Position numbers and translations under genes: made by a program. Positions 20,083-30,176 of a stretch of DNA of 64,000 bases are shown piece by piece. This DNA comes from VAZQ01 sp963841105 (GTDB lineage: Bacteria; Pseudomonadota; Alphaproteobacteria; Rhizobiales; Xanthobacteraceae), in NCBI GenBank assembly GCA_963841105.1, contig CAWJCB010000015.1, positions 1 to 64,000 of the forward strand, read 5' to 3'. The notes beneath the pieces were generated by a model, which made no database searches, had not been told where the DNA came from, and worked only from the letters and a program-made list of their open reading frames with translations. Numbering within the stretch: position 1 is the stretch's first letter; each line of letters starts with the position of its first letter.

Positions 20083-20871
20083 TCAGGCCGCCTTGAGCAG
20101 GGTTTGCACCTTCGGCCACGGGTCAGGCGCCAGGTTCTTGAACGGCGCCCAATCAGCCTCCGACATGCGATCGAATATCTCCGCCTTGATCGATGGACGC
20201 TCGCGCATGCGCGCCCACCATTGCGCGATCACCGGATACCGATCCCACATGCCGGAGAGCTTCAGCAGCTCCAATCGCAGGATGTAGGGCACGACGGCGC
20301 AATCGGCGTTGGAGAACGCTTCGCCAGCCAGGAAGGCGCCGTTCTTCAGCGACTTTGCCATCCACGACAGCAGCTTCTGGTGCTGCGCCAGCGCGTCCGC
20401 CACGAACTCGGAATCCAGCCCGTGCTCGATCACGCTGCGCTTATACTCGGCACGTCTCTTCAGCGGCGCCTTGTTGATCTCCGCCAGCCACGTCTCGCGC
20501 GGCACCTTCAGGAAATTCGGACGGAAAGCTGTCGCAAAGGTCAAGATCGTGCAGGAATTGTGCAGATACTCGTCAATCAGCTTGTTGTACATGCGCGCCC
20601 GATGCCGCTCCAGCGGCGCCCTCGGCATCAGCGGCGGTTCGGGAAAGGCATCGTCGATGTAGTAGAGGATGAGCGACGATTCGACGATCGGCACGCCGTT
20701 ATGGACGAGCGTCGGCACCACCCCATTTGGATTGAGCTTGAGGTAACCGGGCTCGTTCTGGTCGCCGCGCAGAGTAAGCAGGTGCTCCTTGGGCTCCTGG
20801 CCCTTTTCCTTGAGCGCAATGCGCACCTTCTGAGCGCAGACAGAATTTATGTTGTCATAAAGCTCCAGCAT
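20083..20871 (-). CDS. Glutathione S-transferase family protein
   Basis: It has an N-terminal thioredoxin-fold domain (MLELYDNINSVCAQKVRIAL, with NPNGVVPTLVHNGVPIVESS carrying the cis-Pro and the glutathione gamma-Glu-binding ES) and an all-helical C-terminal domain. At 262 residues it is slightly longer than a standard GST, with an extended C-terminus. GGAGG precedes the start. As first gene of the run GST, binding protein, FAD oxidoreductase, it may act on a glutathione adduct or isomerise the imported compound. Confidence 0.9.
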   Translation of the reverse strand: MLELYDNINSVCAQKVRIALKEKGQEPKEHLLTLRGDQNEPGYLKLNPNGVVPTLVHNGVPIVESSLILYYIDDAFPEPPLMPRAPLERHRARMYNKLIDEYLHNSCTILTFATAFRPNFLKVPRETWLAEINKAPLKRRAEYKRSVIEHGLDSEFVADALAQHQKLLSWMAKSLKNGAFLAGEAFSNADCAVVPYILRLELLKLSGMWDRYPVIAQWWARMRERPSIKAEIFDRMSEADWAPFKNLAPDPWPKVQTLLKAA

Positions 20872-20901
20872 GCATTCCTCCCTGTTGTTTGCGACCTATT
20901 A

Positions 20902-21426
20902 TCAAGCCGACTCCGTCGAGCGTGTGGCCTCGAACAGGAACCACGTGCGCCGTTCCGCCTCGTCGATCCAGTTCTCGATCAAGCTGGCGCTGGCCACATC
21001 GTTATGCTCGTCGCACAAGGCATGCGTCTCGCGCAGGCTGGCGACCAGCTGCTTGTTGTCGTCGCGCAGCTCGGCCAGCATGTCCAGCGGCGTGACGAAA
21101 TCCGCGTCATTGTCCAGAACACGTTGCAGCCGGCTGATATGGCCGATGGAGCGCAGCGTCGTCCCGCCGATCTTGCGAACACGCTCGGCAATGTCGTCGG
21201 TTGTGGCGAAGATCTGGTCGGCCTGTTCGTCCAGCATGAGATGATAGTCGCGAAAATGCGGTCCTGACACATGCCAGTGGAAGTTCTTGGTTTTCAGATA
21301 CAGCGCGAACATGTCGGCAACCAGGATATTCAACGCACCGGCCAAATCCCTGACCGCATTCGATTTGAGATCGGTGGGCGTTGTCAGCGGCGCCATCTGC
21401 AAAGACTTGGAATCACGGCGGCTCAT
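20902..21426 (-). CDS. dps: Dps-family ferritin-like DNA-protection protein
   Basis: Dps forms 12-subunit shells that oxidise and store iron using peroxide and protect DNA. The ferroxidase ligands are in NFHWHVSGPHFRDYHLMLDEQ (His, Asp, Glu). The 174-residue length and the C-terminal ENWIDEAERRTWFLFEA fit the family. AAGGAG precedes the start. The N-terminal basic stretch MSRRDSK may contact DNA. Confidence 0.93.
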   Translation of the reverse strand: MSRRDSKSLQMAPLTTPTDLKSNAVRDLAGALNILVADMFALYLKTKNFHWHVSGPHFRDYHLMLDEQADQIFATTDDIAERVRKIGGTTLRSIGHISRLQRVLDNDADFVTPLDMLAELRDDNKQLVASLRETHALCDEHNDVASASLIENWIDEAERRTWFLFEATRSTESA

Positions 21427-21461
21427 CGATCATCTCCTTGAATGTTGATGGTCAAAAACCT

Positions 21462-22307
21462 TTAGGCCGTCTCGTCCATCGAGTGGGTGTATTCGCCGCC
21501 CGGCGAATAGCTCACGTGCATGCCGCGGTACTGCTTGGCGATACCGGCTGTCTGCGCGGCCGCCTTCTTGCCAGCCTCGCGCCCCTTGCGCGCATCGAAG
21601 AAGACGAACCAGACCGGCATGTCCGGCTTGCCGGCGCGCCGCCGCAACGCGTCCATGTCGTGCGGATCACCGGCCCCCTTCTCCACAATGATTCCGTGGA
21701 CGTTCCGGTGCGCCACGTAAGGCAGCGGGTCGCCTTCCATCAGGCCCGGATTCTTGGCGATCACCTTGAGCCCGTAGCTCTCAGCGAGGTCCACCGCTGC
21801 GACCACATCGGTGACGGAGTACGCGTCGGGATTGTCGAGCTCCACATACGCGAAGCCGTGTTTCTTGCGGCGCTCGAACTGCTCGGTCAGATTGCGCCGC
21901 CAGCCTGGCCCGCGTGGATCGATCTGACCCTCGCCGTAATCCTCGGCGGTATCCGACGTCTTGAGGTAGGGCGCAAATTCCGCGCGCTCCTTCTTGCTCT
22001 GCTCGGAGAATTTCTCATTGAACAGATTGCAGTAGGCGATGCTGATGCAGTCCGGCAGCGGCGTCTCCCAATCGTATCCGACTTCGACGACCTCGCCGGC
22101 ATTCCCGCTGCCAGGATTATCGGCGCCGATCTTGTAGCGCAGCTTTTTCCCAACCAACGGATTGCCCGAGTGAGGGCCGGCGCCGGCCGAGCCTGGCTCT
22201 GAAGGCGCCGGCGGCCGTTGCACCGGCGTGCCGGGCGCATTCGCCGGACGTGACGTTTGCTCCGCGAGCTTTCCCAATCCCCCCAGCAAGTCGCTGAGCC
22301 ATCCCAT
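21462..22307 (-). CDS. GH114-like TIM-barrel protein of unknown role
   Basis: The first 60 residues are a Pro/Gly/Ala-rich leader. After that the protein resembles endo-alpha-1,4-polygalactosaminidase-type (GH114) barrels: FAYVELDNPDAYSV holds the conserved Glu-x-Asp region and AESYGLKVIAKNPG follows. There is no classical signal peptide at the chosen start (MGWLSDLLGGLGKL, with AGGGAGA upstream), which is odd for a secreted glycosidase. Many alphaproteobacterial relatives are uncharacterised, so enzymatic function is uncertain. Confidence 0.55.
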   Translation of the reverse strand: MGWLSDLLGGLGKLAEQTSRPANAPGTPVQRPPAPSEPGSAGAGPHSGNPLVGKKLRYKIGADNPGSGNAGEVVEVGYDWETPLPDCISIAYCNLFNEKFSEQSKKERAEFAPYLKTSDTAEDYGEGQIDPRGPGWRRNLTEQFERRKKHGFAYVELDNPDAYSVTDVVAAVDLAESYGLKVIAKNPGLMEGDPLPYVAHRNVHGIIVEKGAGDPHDMDALRRRAGKPDMPVWFVFFDARKGREAGKKAAAQTAGIAKQYRGMHVSYSPGGEYTHSMDETA

Positions 22308-22395
22308 GCGGCAGTCTCCCTGCACGTGAACCGTCTCGCAGCATTAGCATGATCCGAGCTTCGCTGCCCACGGCGGACACGTCTGATTGGGTTGC

Positions 22396-25300
22396 CTATT
22401 CGGCGGCGATGCGCAACGGGATTGCCTCCCACTCGGGTTCATCGACCGCGTGGAGCGATGACGCGGGCTCATCTGCCCGCACCCGGAACCACATAGCGTA
22501 GAGCGCGGGCACGACCAGGAGCGTCAACACCGTCGCCACCATCAGTCCGCCCATGATGGTGATCGCCATTGGCCCCCAAAACGCGCTGCGTGCGAGCGGT
22601 ATCATGCCGAGGATTGCAGCCAATGCGGTCAATGCTACCGGACGCGCGCGGCGCACAGTAGCATCGATGATGGCGCGATGGCGTGCGTACCCATCGGCGA
22701 TGTCGCGATCGATCTGATCGACGAGGATGACGGTGTTGCGCATGATCATGCCGGCGAGCGCGATGAGCCCAAGCAGTGCGACAAAACCGAACGGCCGGTT
22801 GGAGGCGAGCAAAGCTGCGGTCGCGCCAATCAGACCAAGCGGAGCGGTGACGAACACCAAGGCGAGCCTGGAGAAGCTCTGCAGCTGAACCATCAGCAAC
22901 GCGAGCATGGCGACGGCCATGACGGGAAACACGGCCACGAGGGCGCCATTCGCCTTGGCGCTTTCCTCGATCGCACCGCCGGTCTCGATGCGATACCCGT
23001 ACGGAAGCGCGGCCTCGATTGGCGCCAGCTTCGGCAGAACCTCCTTGGTGACATCGGGGGCCTGGACCTTGTCCAAGATGTCGCCGCGCACGGTGAGCAC
23101 GATGTCACGGTTGCGCCGCCACAGGATTGGCTCCTCGTACTCGTAGTTCAGGCGCGCGATCTGTGACAACGGCACGGCGATGCCGTTTCGCGTGGTGATG
23201 GTCAGTGACGGCAGGCGCGCGAGCTCAAGCCGCTCTTCCGGAACGGCGCGGGCGATCACATCGATATGCTCGATGCCCTCGCGATACTGCGTCACGGTGT
23301 AACCGGTGAGCAGCGTCGCCAGCATTTGCGACACATCCTGCGTCGTCAGGCCGAGCGCGCGCGCCCGATCCTGATCGACTTCCAGCCGGATCGACTTGAC
23401 CTGCTCGCCCCAGTTGAGGTGAGGATCGACGATTTTCGTATTTCGCGCCATGACAGTGCGAACCTGATCGGCGATCGCGCGCACCTTCATTGGATCGGGT
23501 CCAAGGACGCGGAACTGCACCGGAAAGCCGACCGGCGGACCGAAGTTGAAACGATCCACCCGCATTCGCGCCTCGGGCACCGCGCCTTCTGTGATTGCCT
23601 GGTCGAGACGCGCCTTGACGCGCTCGCGGGCATCAAGGCCCTTGGTGACAATGACGATCTGCGCGAAGTTCGGGTTCGGCAGCACGGGGTTGAGCCCGAG
23701 CCAGAAGCGCGGCGAGCCCTGGCCGACATATGTGGTGTACGTGTCGATGTCGGGGTCGCCGGCAAGGAGACGCTCGCCCTTCTTGGCCGCCGCATCGGTG
23801 ACGCCGATCGCCGTACCTTCGGGCAGCCGCATCTCCAGGAACAACTCGGTGCGCGTCAACGTCGGGAAGAACTGCTGCTGGACGAAAGGAAACCCGGCAA
23901 TCGCCACGACGAACATGAGAACGGCCATCGCGACGACCGCGACGCGCCAACGGCAGCGCCAGCCCGATCACATTTCGCAGCGCGCGGTAGATGCGGGTAT
24001 CGTAGATCGCGTTCGCATCCCGGTGCGCTTCAGGCTTTGTGAGATCAGGCTTGGCGAGATCAGGCTTGCCGAGATCGGGCAACAGCTTGAGCCCGAGATA
24101 AGGGGTGAACAGCACGGCCACGACCCACGACGCCAGCAACGCGATGCCCACGATCCAGAAAATGCCACCGGCGTATTCGCCCGAGCTCGATTTCGCAAAG
24201 CCGACCGGAAGAAACCCCGCGGCAGTCACCAAGGTGCCGGTCAGCATCGGGAATGCGGTGGACGTCCACGCAAATGTTGCAGCGCGGGCCCGGCTCCAGC
24301 CCTGCTCCATCTTCACGACCATCATCTCGATGGCGATGATGGCATCGTCAACGAGCAGACCAAGCGCGATGATCAGCGCGCCGAGCGTGATGCGGTGCAG
24401 GTCGATGCCGGCGGCATTCATGATGGTCAGCACGATCGCCAGCACCAGCGGCACGGAAAGGGCGACAACAATGCCGGCGCGCCAGCCCAGCGACAGAAAG
24501 CTGACAACGAGCACAATGCCGAGCGCCTCGATGAAGGTCTCCAAGAACTCCGATACCGACTCCTCGACGATCTTCGGCTGATCAGCGATCTGCGTCACCT
24601 CGATGCCGACGGGAAGCTCGGCGATGATCGCGTCCATGGCCGTTTTGAGATTCTCGCCCAGCGTGATGATGTTGGCCCCCTCCTGCATGGAGACGCCAAG
24701 GGCCGAGCGCCGGCTTGCCGCCCTCGCGCACAACGAAGGCCGCAGGGTCCTGGTAACCGCGCTTGACGATCGCAATGTCGCCGAGGCGAAACAGGCGGTC
24801 CTCGACTTGAACGGGCACCGCGGCGATCGCGTCGACCCCGGAAAACGCCCCGGTCACTCGCAGGTTGATGCGGTCGGCCGAGGTGTCGACGGAGCCGCCT
24901 GATGTCACGGCGTTCTACCTCGCAACGCTGTCGAAAATCTGCTGCGGCGAGATGCCGAGCGTCGCCAGCTTGGCGTGGCTGAGCTCGATGAAAATTTTCT
25001 CCGGCTGCTCGCCGACGATATCGACCTTGTTGACGTTGGGCACGCGCAGGAGCCGCTGGCGGATATCTTCGGCACGCGACTTGAGTTGCGCGAGGCTCAG
25101 CCCGTCGGCGCTGAGCATGTACAGCGCCGAATAGACGTCACCGTACTCGTCGTTGAAGTTGGGTCCGATGATGCCGGCCGGCAGATCGCCTTTGACGTCG
25201 CCGGCCTTCTTGCGGACCTGATACCAGAGGTCTTTCACTTTCGCTGGAGGCGTCTTGTCGATCAGGTAGACCTGGATAAACGCCATCCCCGGCTGCGAAT

Positions 25301-25557
25301 AGCTTTCGATTCGATCGAGATATGGCAGCTCCTGAAGTTTCTTCTCGATCTTGTCGGCAACCTGGGTCTGCATCTCGGTTGCCGTGGCGCCCGGCCACGC
25401 AACATTGATCACCATGGTCTTGATAGTGAACGAGGGATCTTCCGCGCGTCCAAGGCTGAAAATAGGAATAGGCTCCTGCCGCGCCGAGAACGAGAATCAT
25501 GAACAGAACAAGGGCCTGATGCGTGATCGCCCATTCGGAGAGATTAAAGCGCCTCAT
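22396..25557 (-). pseudogene. RND multidrug efflux permease (AcrB/MexF type), broken
   Basis: Read across three frames, the product is a complete HAE1/AcrB-like proton-driven pump starting MRRFNLSEWAITHQALVLFM. Recognisable blocks include NVAWPGATATEMQTQVADKI, NKVDIVGEQPEKIFIELSH, the TM4 proton relay LGLLVDDAIIAIEMMVVKM and the C-terminal AFWGPMAITIMGGLMVATVL. Frameshifts lie near 25460, 24701 and 23938, each explained by one extra base in a short homopolymer, and TAG at 24915-24917 replaces an expected Gln in SVAR-(stop)-NAVTSGGSVD. As sequenced it cannot make a full pump. It sits downstream of its adaptor gene under a TetR regulator. Confidence 0.85.
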
Positions 25558-25596
25558 CACGCGGACTCCTGTTGATCCTTTCACGGATTGCAGTGG

Positions 25597-26680
25597 TCAG
25601 GGCTGATCCATCGCGCGAACTTTTTCACCAGGCTCGAGCTTTTGCACGCCGAGCGTGACGACGCGCTCGCCTTCGTTCACTCCCGAGGTGACAAGCGCGA
25701 CATCCGCTGTGAAGGACGCAACCGTGACCGCCCGCAGCTCAAGCGCATCCGACTTGCCGACCACGTACAGCGATGGGCCTGCCCCACGGTTCAGAATTGC
25801 GGCCAGCGGGAGCTTCGCCGATGAATCGTTGACCGCATGCGATAGTGTCACGGTTGCCGTCATCCCAAGCGCAACCGCGGCATCGGGATTTTCGATGGTG
25901 AAGCGCGCGGCATAGGTGCGGGTCAGCGGGTCGGCTTGCGGTGACAGCTCGCGCAGACGCGCGGCATAACGATGCTGCGGACCCGCCCACAGCTTGACCG
26001 CAGCCTGCGAGACACGCGCCTCTTCGAGCCAGGTCTCCGGCAAGGCGACGAGTGCTTCCACCTCGCCGCGGTGCGCAAGCCGCGCAACGGCCTGCCCAAC
26101 GGCAACGACCTGTCCAGGTTCGGCAAGGGTAGCGGTAATGGCGCCGTCGGCGTCGGCCTTGAGCTCGGCGTAGGCCAGCTGGTTGCGCGCCAGGTCCAGT
26201 GCCCATTTCGCGCGTTCAAGGCGGCCGTCCGCCTCATCCTTGGCCGCCTTCTTGCGCTCATAATCAGCGACCGCCGCATAGCCGCGCGACCGCAAGGCGT
26301 TGTAGCGCTGCTCATCGGACGTGGTCTGCGCGAGGTTCGATGTGGCGGCAGCGAGCTCCGCGTGCGCGCTGGCGACGGAAAGCTTCAGAATCCTCCGGAT
26401 CAAGCCGTGCGATCACGTCGCCGGCGCGCACGCGATCGCCGACGTTCACAATGCGCGCAGTGATCTTGCCGGCAACACGAAAGCCAAGGTCGGTCTCGTA
26501 GCGCGCCCGCACAACTCCCACGAAATCGCGGCCCGCGTCTTCTCTCTGGAAAGCGACGCGCTGCACCTGAACCGGTCGTTCAGGCTTAGGGGTTGCGGAA
26601 GTCGCCTGCTCACCGCACCCCGAGAGCAAAGGAAGCATCGCTACAACGGCGAGCGATAAACCTGCGAGTGACGCGCGCAC
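25597..26680 (-). pseudogene. RND efflux periplasmic adaptor (membrane-fusion) lipoprotein, frameshifted
   Basis: The start (GTG at 26680, AGGAG upstream) gives a lipoprotein signal, LPLLSGCGEQ, then RPVQVQRVAFQREDAGRDFV and the biotinyl-lipoyl-like half motif GFRVAGKITARIVNVGDRV. After RLDPED an extra T near 26389 shifts the frame; the rest (LKLSVASAHAELAAATSNLA onward to EKVRAMDQP) contains the coiled-coil hairpin and beta-barrel domain. Without the extra base the gene is complete at about 360 residues. It should bridge the permease and a TolC-like outer-membrane channel, which is not in the window. Confidence 0.85.
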
Positions 26681-26741
26681 GGGATCGCTCCTTCAGTTAA
26701 CCAATGGTGCAGTTACCTGTGGTGCAGTTACGTCTGATGCA

Positions 26742-26763
26742 TGACGAAACTCGTATTTCGTCA
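26742..26763. promoter_or_regulatory. Predicted TetR operator before the efflux operon
   Basis: TGACGA-N10-TCGTCA, embedded in a longer perfect palindrome (16-base arms at 26734-26749 and 26756-26771). It lies about 60 bases upstream of the adaptor start and just after the tetR stop. The same TGACGA-N10-TCGTCA pattern occurs upstream of tetR at 27448-27469. A direct repeat (TGGTGCAGTTAC twice) lies between it and the adaptor gene. Confidence 0.65.
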
Positions 26764-26805
26764 TGCATCAGGCAAGGTGCGTAACGCTTTGGCCTGATCA
26801 TTGGA

Positions 26806-27414
26806 TCACCGGCGCGGCGTGATGGCGCGAAGGAGAAACTGCACCGAAGCGCGGGCCTGCGCCTCAAGGTCGTCGCCCTCCTCGAGGCACTGACCGACCA
26901 CGAGGGGGTTGGTGAATGGCACGAGGGAGCGCATGATCAGCTCCGCGGTCTCGCGGGGGTCGATCGGCTCGAAATCCCCGGCCTCAATGCCGTCGCGCAG
27001 GACCAGCTCGATGACGTTGCGCATCGCTTCCTTGTGCGCGCGAATTGTCCCCCAACTGTGCTCGATTGCAGCCACCACGAGCTCGTTAACCCGATGCTCT
27101 GTAACGAGATTCTCCTTATGATACGCGAGTACCTCAAGGACAAGCCGTTCCATGCGCTGGCCTGCGGGACCCTTCGAGCGGGCAACGGCCCAGGCCTTCG
27201 CCTCGACCGTCGAGAGGCATCGCCGGCATATCGCCTCCACGATCGCGTTCTTCGAGTCAAAGAAGCGATAAATGTTGGCTGGCGACATGCGCAACGCGGC
27301 GGCAATATCGGCAACCGCCGTTTTGGCGAAGCCCAGCCGGCGGAACAGCGCCTCCGCGGTCTCCATGATCCGCGCGCGGGTATCCTCAGGCTTCGTCTTT
27401 ACCTGCGTGTGCAT
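26806..27414 (-). CDS. TetR/AcrR-family repressor of the efflux operon
   Basis: The N-terminal helix-turn-helix is standard: RIMETAEALFRRLGFAKTAV, then IAAALRMSPANIYRFFDSKN. The C-terminal helical domain would bind the inducer. The length is 202 residues. It is intact, in contrast to its presumed target operon, and is flanked by two identical-spacing palindromes, suggesting autorepression plus repression of the pump. It lies upstream of the pump genes on the same strand. Confidence 0.92.
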   Translation of the reverse strand: MHTQVKTKPEDTRARIMETAEALFRRLGFAKTAVADIAAALRMSPANIYRFFDSKNAIVEAICRRCLSTVEAKAWAVARSKGPAGQRMERLVLEVLAYHKENLVTEHRVNELVVAAIEHSWGTIRAHKEAMRNVIELVLRDGIEAGDFEPIDPRETAELIMRSLVPFTNPLVVGQCLEEGDDLEAQARASVQFLLRAITPRR

Positions 27415-27447
27415 GTCGGCAAGGCTTGGTCCAGAGACAGTGATTAT

Positions 27448-27469
27448 TGACGATTTTTATAATTCGTCA
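27448..27469. promoter_or_regulatory. Predicted TetR operator before tetR
   Basis: TGACGATTTTTATAATTCGT followed by CA: arms TGACGA and TCGTCA with a 10-base AT-rich centre, 33 bases upstream of the tetR start. The arms and spacing equal those at 26742-26763. Confidence 0.65.
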
Positions 27470-27510
27470 CTTAGGGGTTGTCAAGACGGGGACAGCGGCC
27501 ACACGAGCGA

Positions 27511-28131
27511 CTAGCGCTTGCGGGTCGCCCAGGCGATGGCCTCCTCAAGACGGTCATTTCCCCAGAACAGCTCGTCACCAATGGTAAAGCTTGGCGCGCC
27601 GAAAATTCCGCGCGCCATTGCGTCGTCGTTTTGAGCCTTGAGCGTCGCTTTGTTCTCGGGCGTGCTTGCAGTGATGAGCGCGTCGGACGTGACACCAAGC
27701 TTCGCCAATATTTCGAGGAGCACTGTGTCGTCTGAAATATCCTTCTGCTCTGCAAAATTCGCGACATAGACGGCGCGGGTGAAATCCGCGATCCAACCGG
27801 CTTTCTCCCCGACCAGCGCCAGCCGCGCGGCCTTAAGTCCATTCTGCGGAAAGCGCAAAGGGGGAACCTTCAAGGGCAGTCGCTCGCGCTCGCAAATGCG
27901 CGCGAGATCGCGCCACATGTAACGACCCTTCGCTGGATAGATGTTGAATGGGCTGTCGTTCCAGCCCTGTGCGCGGAAAACAGGTCCAAGCAGGAACGGG
28001 CGCCAACGCACCGTGACGCCCGCCCTTTCAGCCCGCGCCTCGATCCGCATCGCCGCCAGATAGGAATAGGCGCTCGCGAGCTCGAACCAGAACTCCAGAA
28101 CTGGCCGCACCATCGGCGCGTTTCTCATCAA
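27511..28131 (-). CDS. 2-hydroxychromene-2-carboxylate isomerase/DsbA-like protein
   Basis: It has a thioredoxin-fold kappa-class GST-like structure: VLEFWFELASAYSYLAAMRI replaces the CxxC of DsbA with the Ser-containing active site of HCCA isomerases, which act with glutathione in naphthalene-type catabolism. FGAPSFTIGDELFWGNDRLE is the conserved cis-Pro and C-terminal motif. It is about 200 residues. The start may be the ATG at 28131 or at 28113 (MVRPVLEFW); neither has a strong ribosome site. A specific substrate cannot be assigned. Confidence 0.87.
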   Translation of the reverse strand: MMRNAPMVRPVLEFWFELASAYSYLAAMRIEARAERAGVTVRWRPFLLGPVFRAQGWNDSPFNIYPAKGRYMWRDLARICERERLPLKVPPLRFPQNGLKAARLALVGEKAGWIADFTRAVYVANFAEQKDISDDTVLLEILAKLGVTSDALITASTPENKATLKAQNDDAMARGIFGAPSFTIGDELFWGNDRLEEAIAWATRKR

Positions 28132-28149
28132 GAATAACGACGATCAGCA

Positions 28150-29568
28150 TTAAGCCTGGTTGCCGGGCCTTTGCCGGTGCAACCAGCGCTGCACCCGCAT
28201 ATCCTCGCAGAGCGTAACGTTGAACCGCATCCATGGCGAGCGCCCGAGATGCGGACGAAATACCGCGCCCGGCGCCAGCATAATGCCGTCGCGCTGCGCG
28301 GCCTCAGCCAGAGTGAGCGAGTCTTCGACATGCGGAAATCTTGCCCAGATGAACATGCCGTCCGCGGGCTCGGCAAACAGTTCGAGCCCCACTCGCTCGA
28401 AGGCGCGCACGACATTGAGACGCGCCTCTCCGAGTCGCTCGTGCAGGCGCGACAAGTATTTGCGGTAGTGACCATCTACCAGCATCAAATAGACGAGCCG
28501 TTCGGTGAATTGCGAGGTGGTGACGCTGGTCAGCATTTTGATGTCTGCGAGCTCACCGGCCATGTCCTGCGCACAGGCTAGAAATCCGACGCGCAGGCTG
28601 CCCGACAGTGTCTTGGAGAAGCTGCGCGCGTAGATCACGCGTTTGAGCTGGTCGAGCGTGGCGAGACGCGGCGTCGTCTTCACCTGCAGGTCGCAGAAGA
28701 TGTCATCCTCGACAATCGCGAAATTGTGACGCTCGGCGGCCTGCAAGACCCTGAACGCCACATGCGGGCTCATGTCGGTGCCGGTCGGGTTCTGCATCAC
28801 TGACTGGGTGAAATAGACCTTTGGGCGGCGCTCGGCGGCGAGCTTTTCGAGCACGGCAAGGTCCGGCCCGTCAGGATTGCGCGGCACCGGCAGCATCTCG
28901 ACTCCCTGGAGGCGCAGGTTGCCGAACATGTTGTAATAGCCGGGGTCATCGACCAGCGCGGTATCGCCGGGCTTGAGCAGATAGCGGATGACGAGCTCAA
29001 GCGCCTGGCTGGTGCCTTGGGTGAGCAGGATCTGGCCTGGATGAGCGGTAATCCCCAGGCCGGCCAGCATGAGCGCGAGATGCTCACGCAGCGGCAGGTA
29101 GCCGAAGGGGTGTCCGTATTCGACCAGATAAGCGCCATTCTTGCGCGCCAGCACATTGAGGCTCTGGCGGATGCCGGCCTCGTCGAGCCATGAATTTGGC
29201 AGCCATGGGCCGCCGGCGAGAATGGTGTTTTCGTCCGCCTCCAGCAGGCGTCGGATGAGCCACACCAGTTGCTCGTTGCGCTTATGGTTATCCGACGGTG
29301 CGGGGTGCGCGGCGTCCCCATGCGCTTGGGCCGCCGCCGTATAGAAGCCGGCGCCACGGCGTGACTGCAGATAACCCATCGCGACCAGCCGGTCGTAGGC
29401 TTCGACAACGGTGAAGCGGCTGACTTTGTGGTTCTCGGCAAATTTGCGGATCGAGGGCAGCTTGCTGCCCGGCCGCAGATAGCGGTCGTCGATTTGCCGC
29501 TTGATGCCGGTCACGATCTGATCGACCAGAGGCCGATTGTCATTTTGACTGACTGTGAGGGAGAGCAT
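28150..29568 (-). CDS. MocR-type GntR/aminotransferase transcriptional regulator
   Basis: A GntR winged helix (LVDQIVTGIKRQIDDRYL, then LPSIRKFAENHKVSRFTVVE) is fused to a fold-type I aminotransferase domain. The PLP-binding lysine is in IYARSFSKTLSGSLRVGF; other landmarks are LTQGTSQALELVIRYLL and DDPGYYNMFGNLRLQGV. Such regulators use PLP or an aldimine as effector. The length of 472 residues is typical. It is divergent from the tautomerase gene at 29754, which it may control. Confidence 0.93.
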   Translation of the reverse strand: MLSLTVSQNDNRPLVDQIVTGIKRQIDDRYLRPGSKLPSIRKFAENHKVSRFTVVEAYDRLVAMGYLQSRRGAGFYTAAAQAHGDAAHPAPSDNHKRNEQLVWLIRRLLEADENTILAGGPWLPNSWLDEAGIRQSLNVLARKNGAYLVEYGHPFGYLPLREHLALMLAGLGITAHPGQILLTQGTSQALELVIRYLLKPGDTALVDDPGYYNMFGNLRLQGVEMLPVPRNPDGPDLAVLEKLAAERRPKVYFTQSVMQNPTGTDMSPHVAFRVLQAAERHNFAIVEDDIFCDLQVKTTPRLATLDQLKRVIYARSFSKTLSGSLRVGFLACAQDMAGELADIKMLTSVTTSQFTERLVYLMLVDGHYRKYLSRLHERLGEARLNVVRAFERVGLELFAEPADGMFIWARFPHVEDSLTLAEAAQRDGIMLAPGAVFRPHLGRSPWMRFNVTLCEDMRVQRWLHRQRPGNQA

Positions 29569-29753
29569 GCCTTCAGCCTCGCCGAAATTGGCCCGGTCAT
29601 TGGACCAGTACAGATGCGCCGACCATAAGCCAAAGTGTCTATTACCGTTCTAATGACTGTCGGGCAGTGTGCGCCCGGGTGTCAAGAAAAAACTCGAAAG
29701 GCCTCGACTTTGCTCGCGGCGCCCGCGCAACCCACAGCAAACGGAGACATGCA

Positions 29754-29978
29754 ATGCCCCTCATTCAGGTCCGCGTTATCAAGGACGTCTTTAGCAAGGA
29801 TCAGAAGCGCCAGATGATCAGCAAGCTGACCGATGCGATGGTTTCGATTGAAGGCGAGAGCATGCGCGGCGTCACCTGGTGCGTGATCGAGGAGGTGGAA
29901 AGCGGCGACTGGGGAATAGCCGGCAACGCCCTGACTACCGCTGACGTCCACGCCATGGCGCGCGGAAAGGCCGCGTAA
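29754..29978 (+). CDS. 4-oxalocrotonate tautomerase-family protein
   Basis: The 74-residue protein begins MPLIQVRVIKDVFSKDQKRQ, leaving Pro1 as the catalytic base after Met removal, as in 4-OT and MSAD families. GGAG lies eight bases upstream. It is divergent from a MocR regulator and followed by a strong terminator, so it is transcribed alone. The substrate is unknown; the C-terminus (TTADVHAMARGKAA) differs from classical XylH. Confidence 0.87.
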   Translation: MPLIQVRVIKDVFSKDQKRQMISKLTDAMVSIEGESMRGVTWCVIEEVESGDWGIAGNALTTADVHAMARGKAA

Positions 29979-30007
29979 CGGCGCGACCTCGCTCGCGCAG
30001 CTTCGGT

Positions 30008-30042
30008 GCCCGAACGCCCAACGGCGGTTCGGGCACTTTTTT
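30008..30042 (+). terminator. Rho-independent terminator after the tautomerase gene
   Basis: GCCCGAAC and GTTCGGGC form an 8-bp stem around an 11-base loop, followed by CA and six T residues. Confidence 0.8.
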
Positions 30043-30176
30043 CTGCTTCGGCGTCTTCTTGCGTCCAATTCTGCGGTCGCGCAGCGTGCTCACCCGCTGG
30101 CGTTCCCCGAGAAATCCCTGCAAGATTCACGGTCGAGACGCCTGCTCGGAGCGGATCGAAACGCAAGGAGACGATC

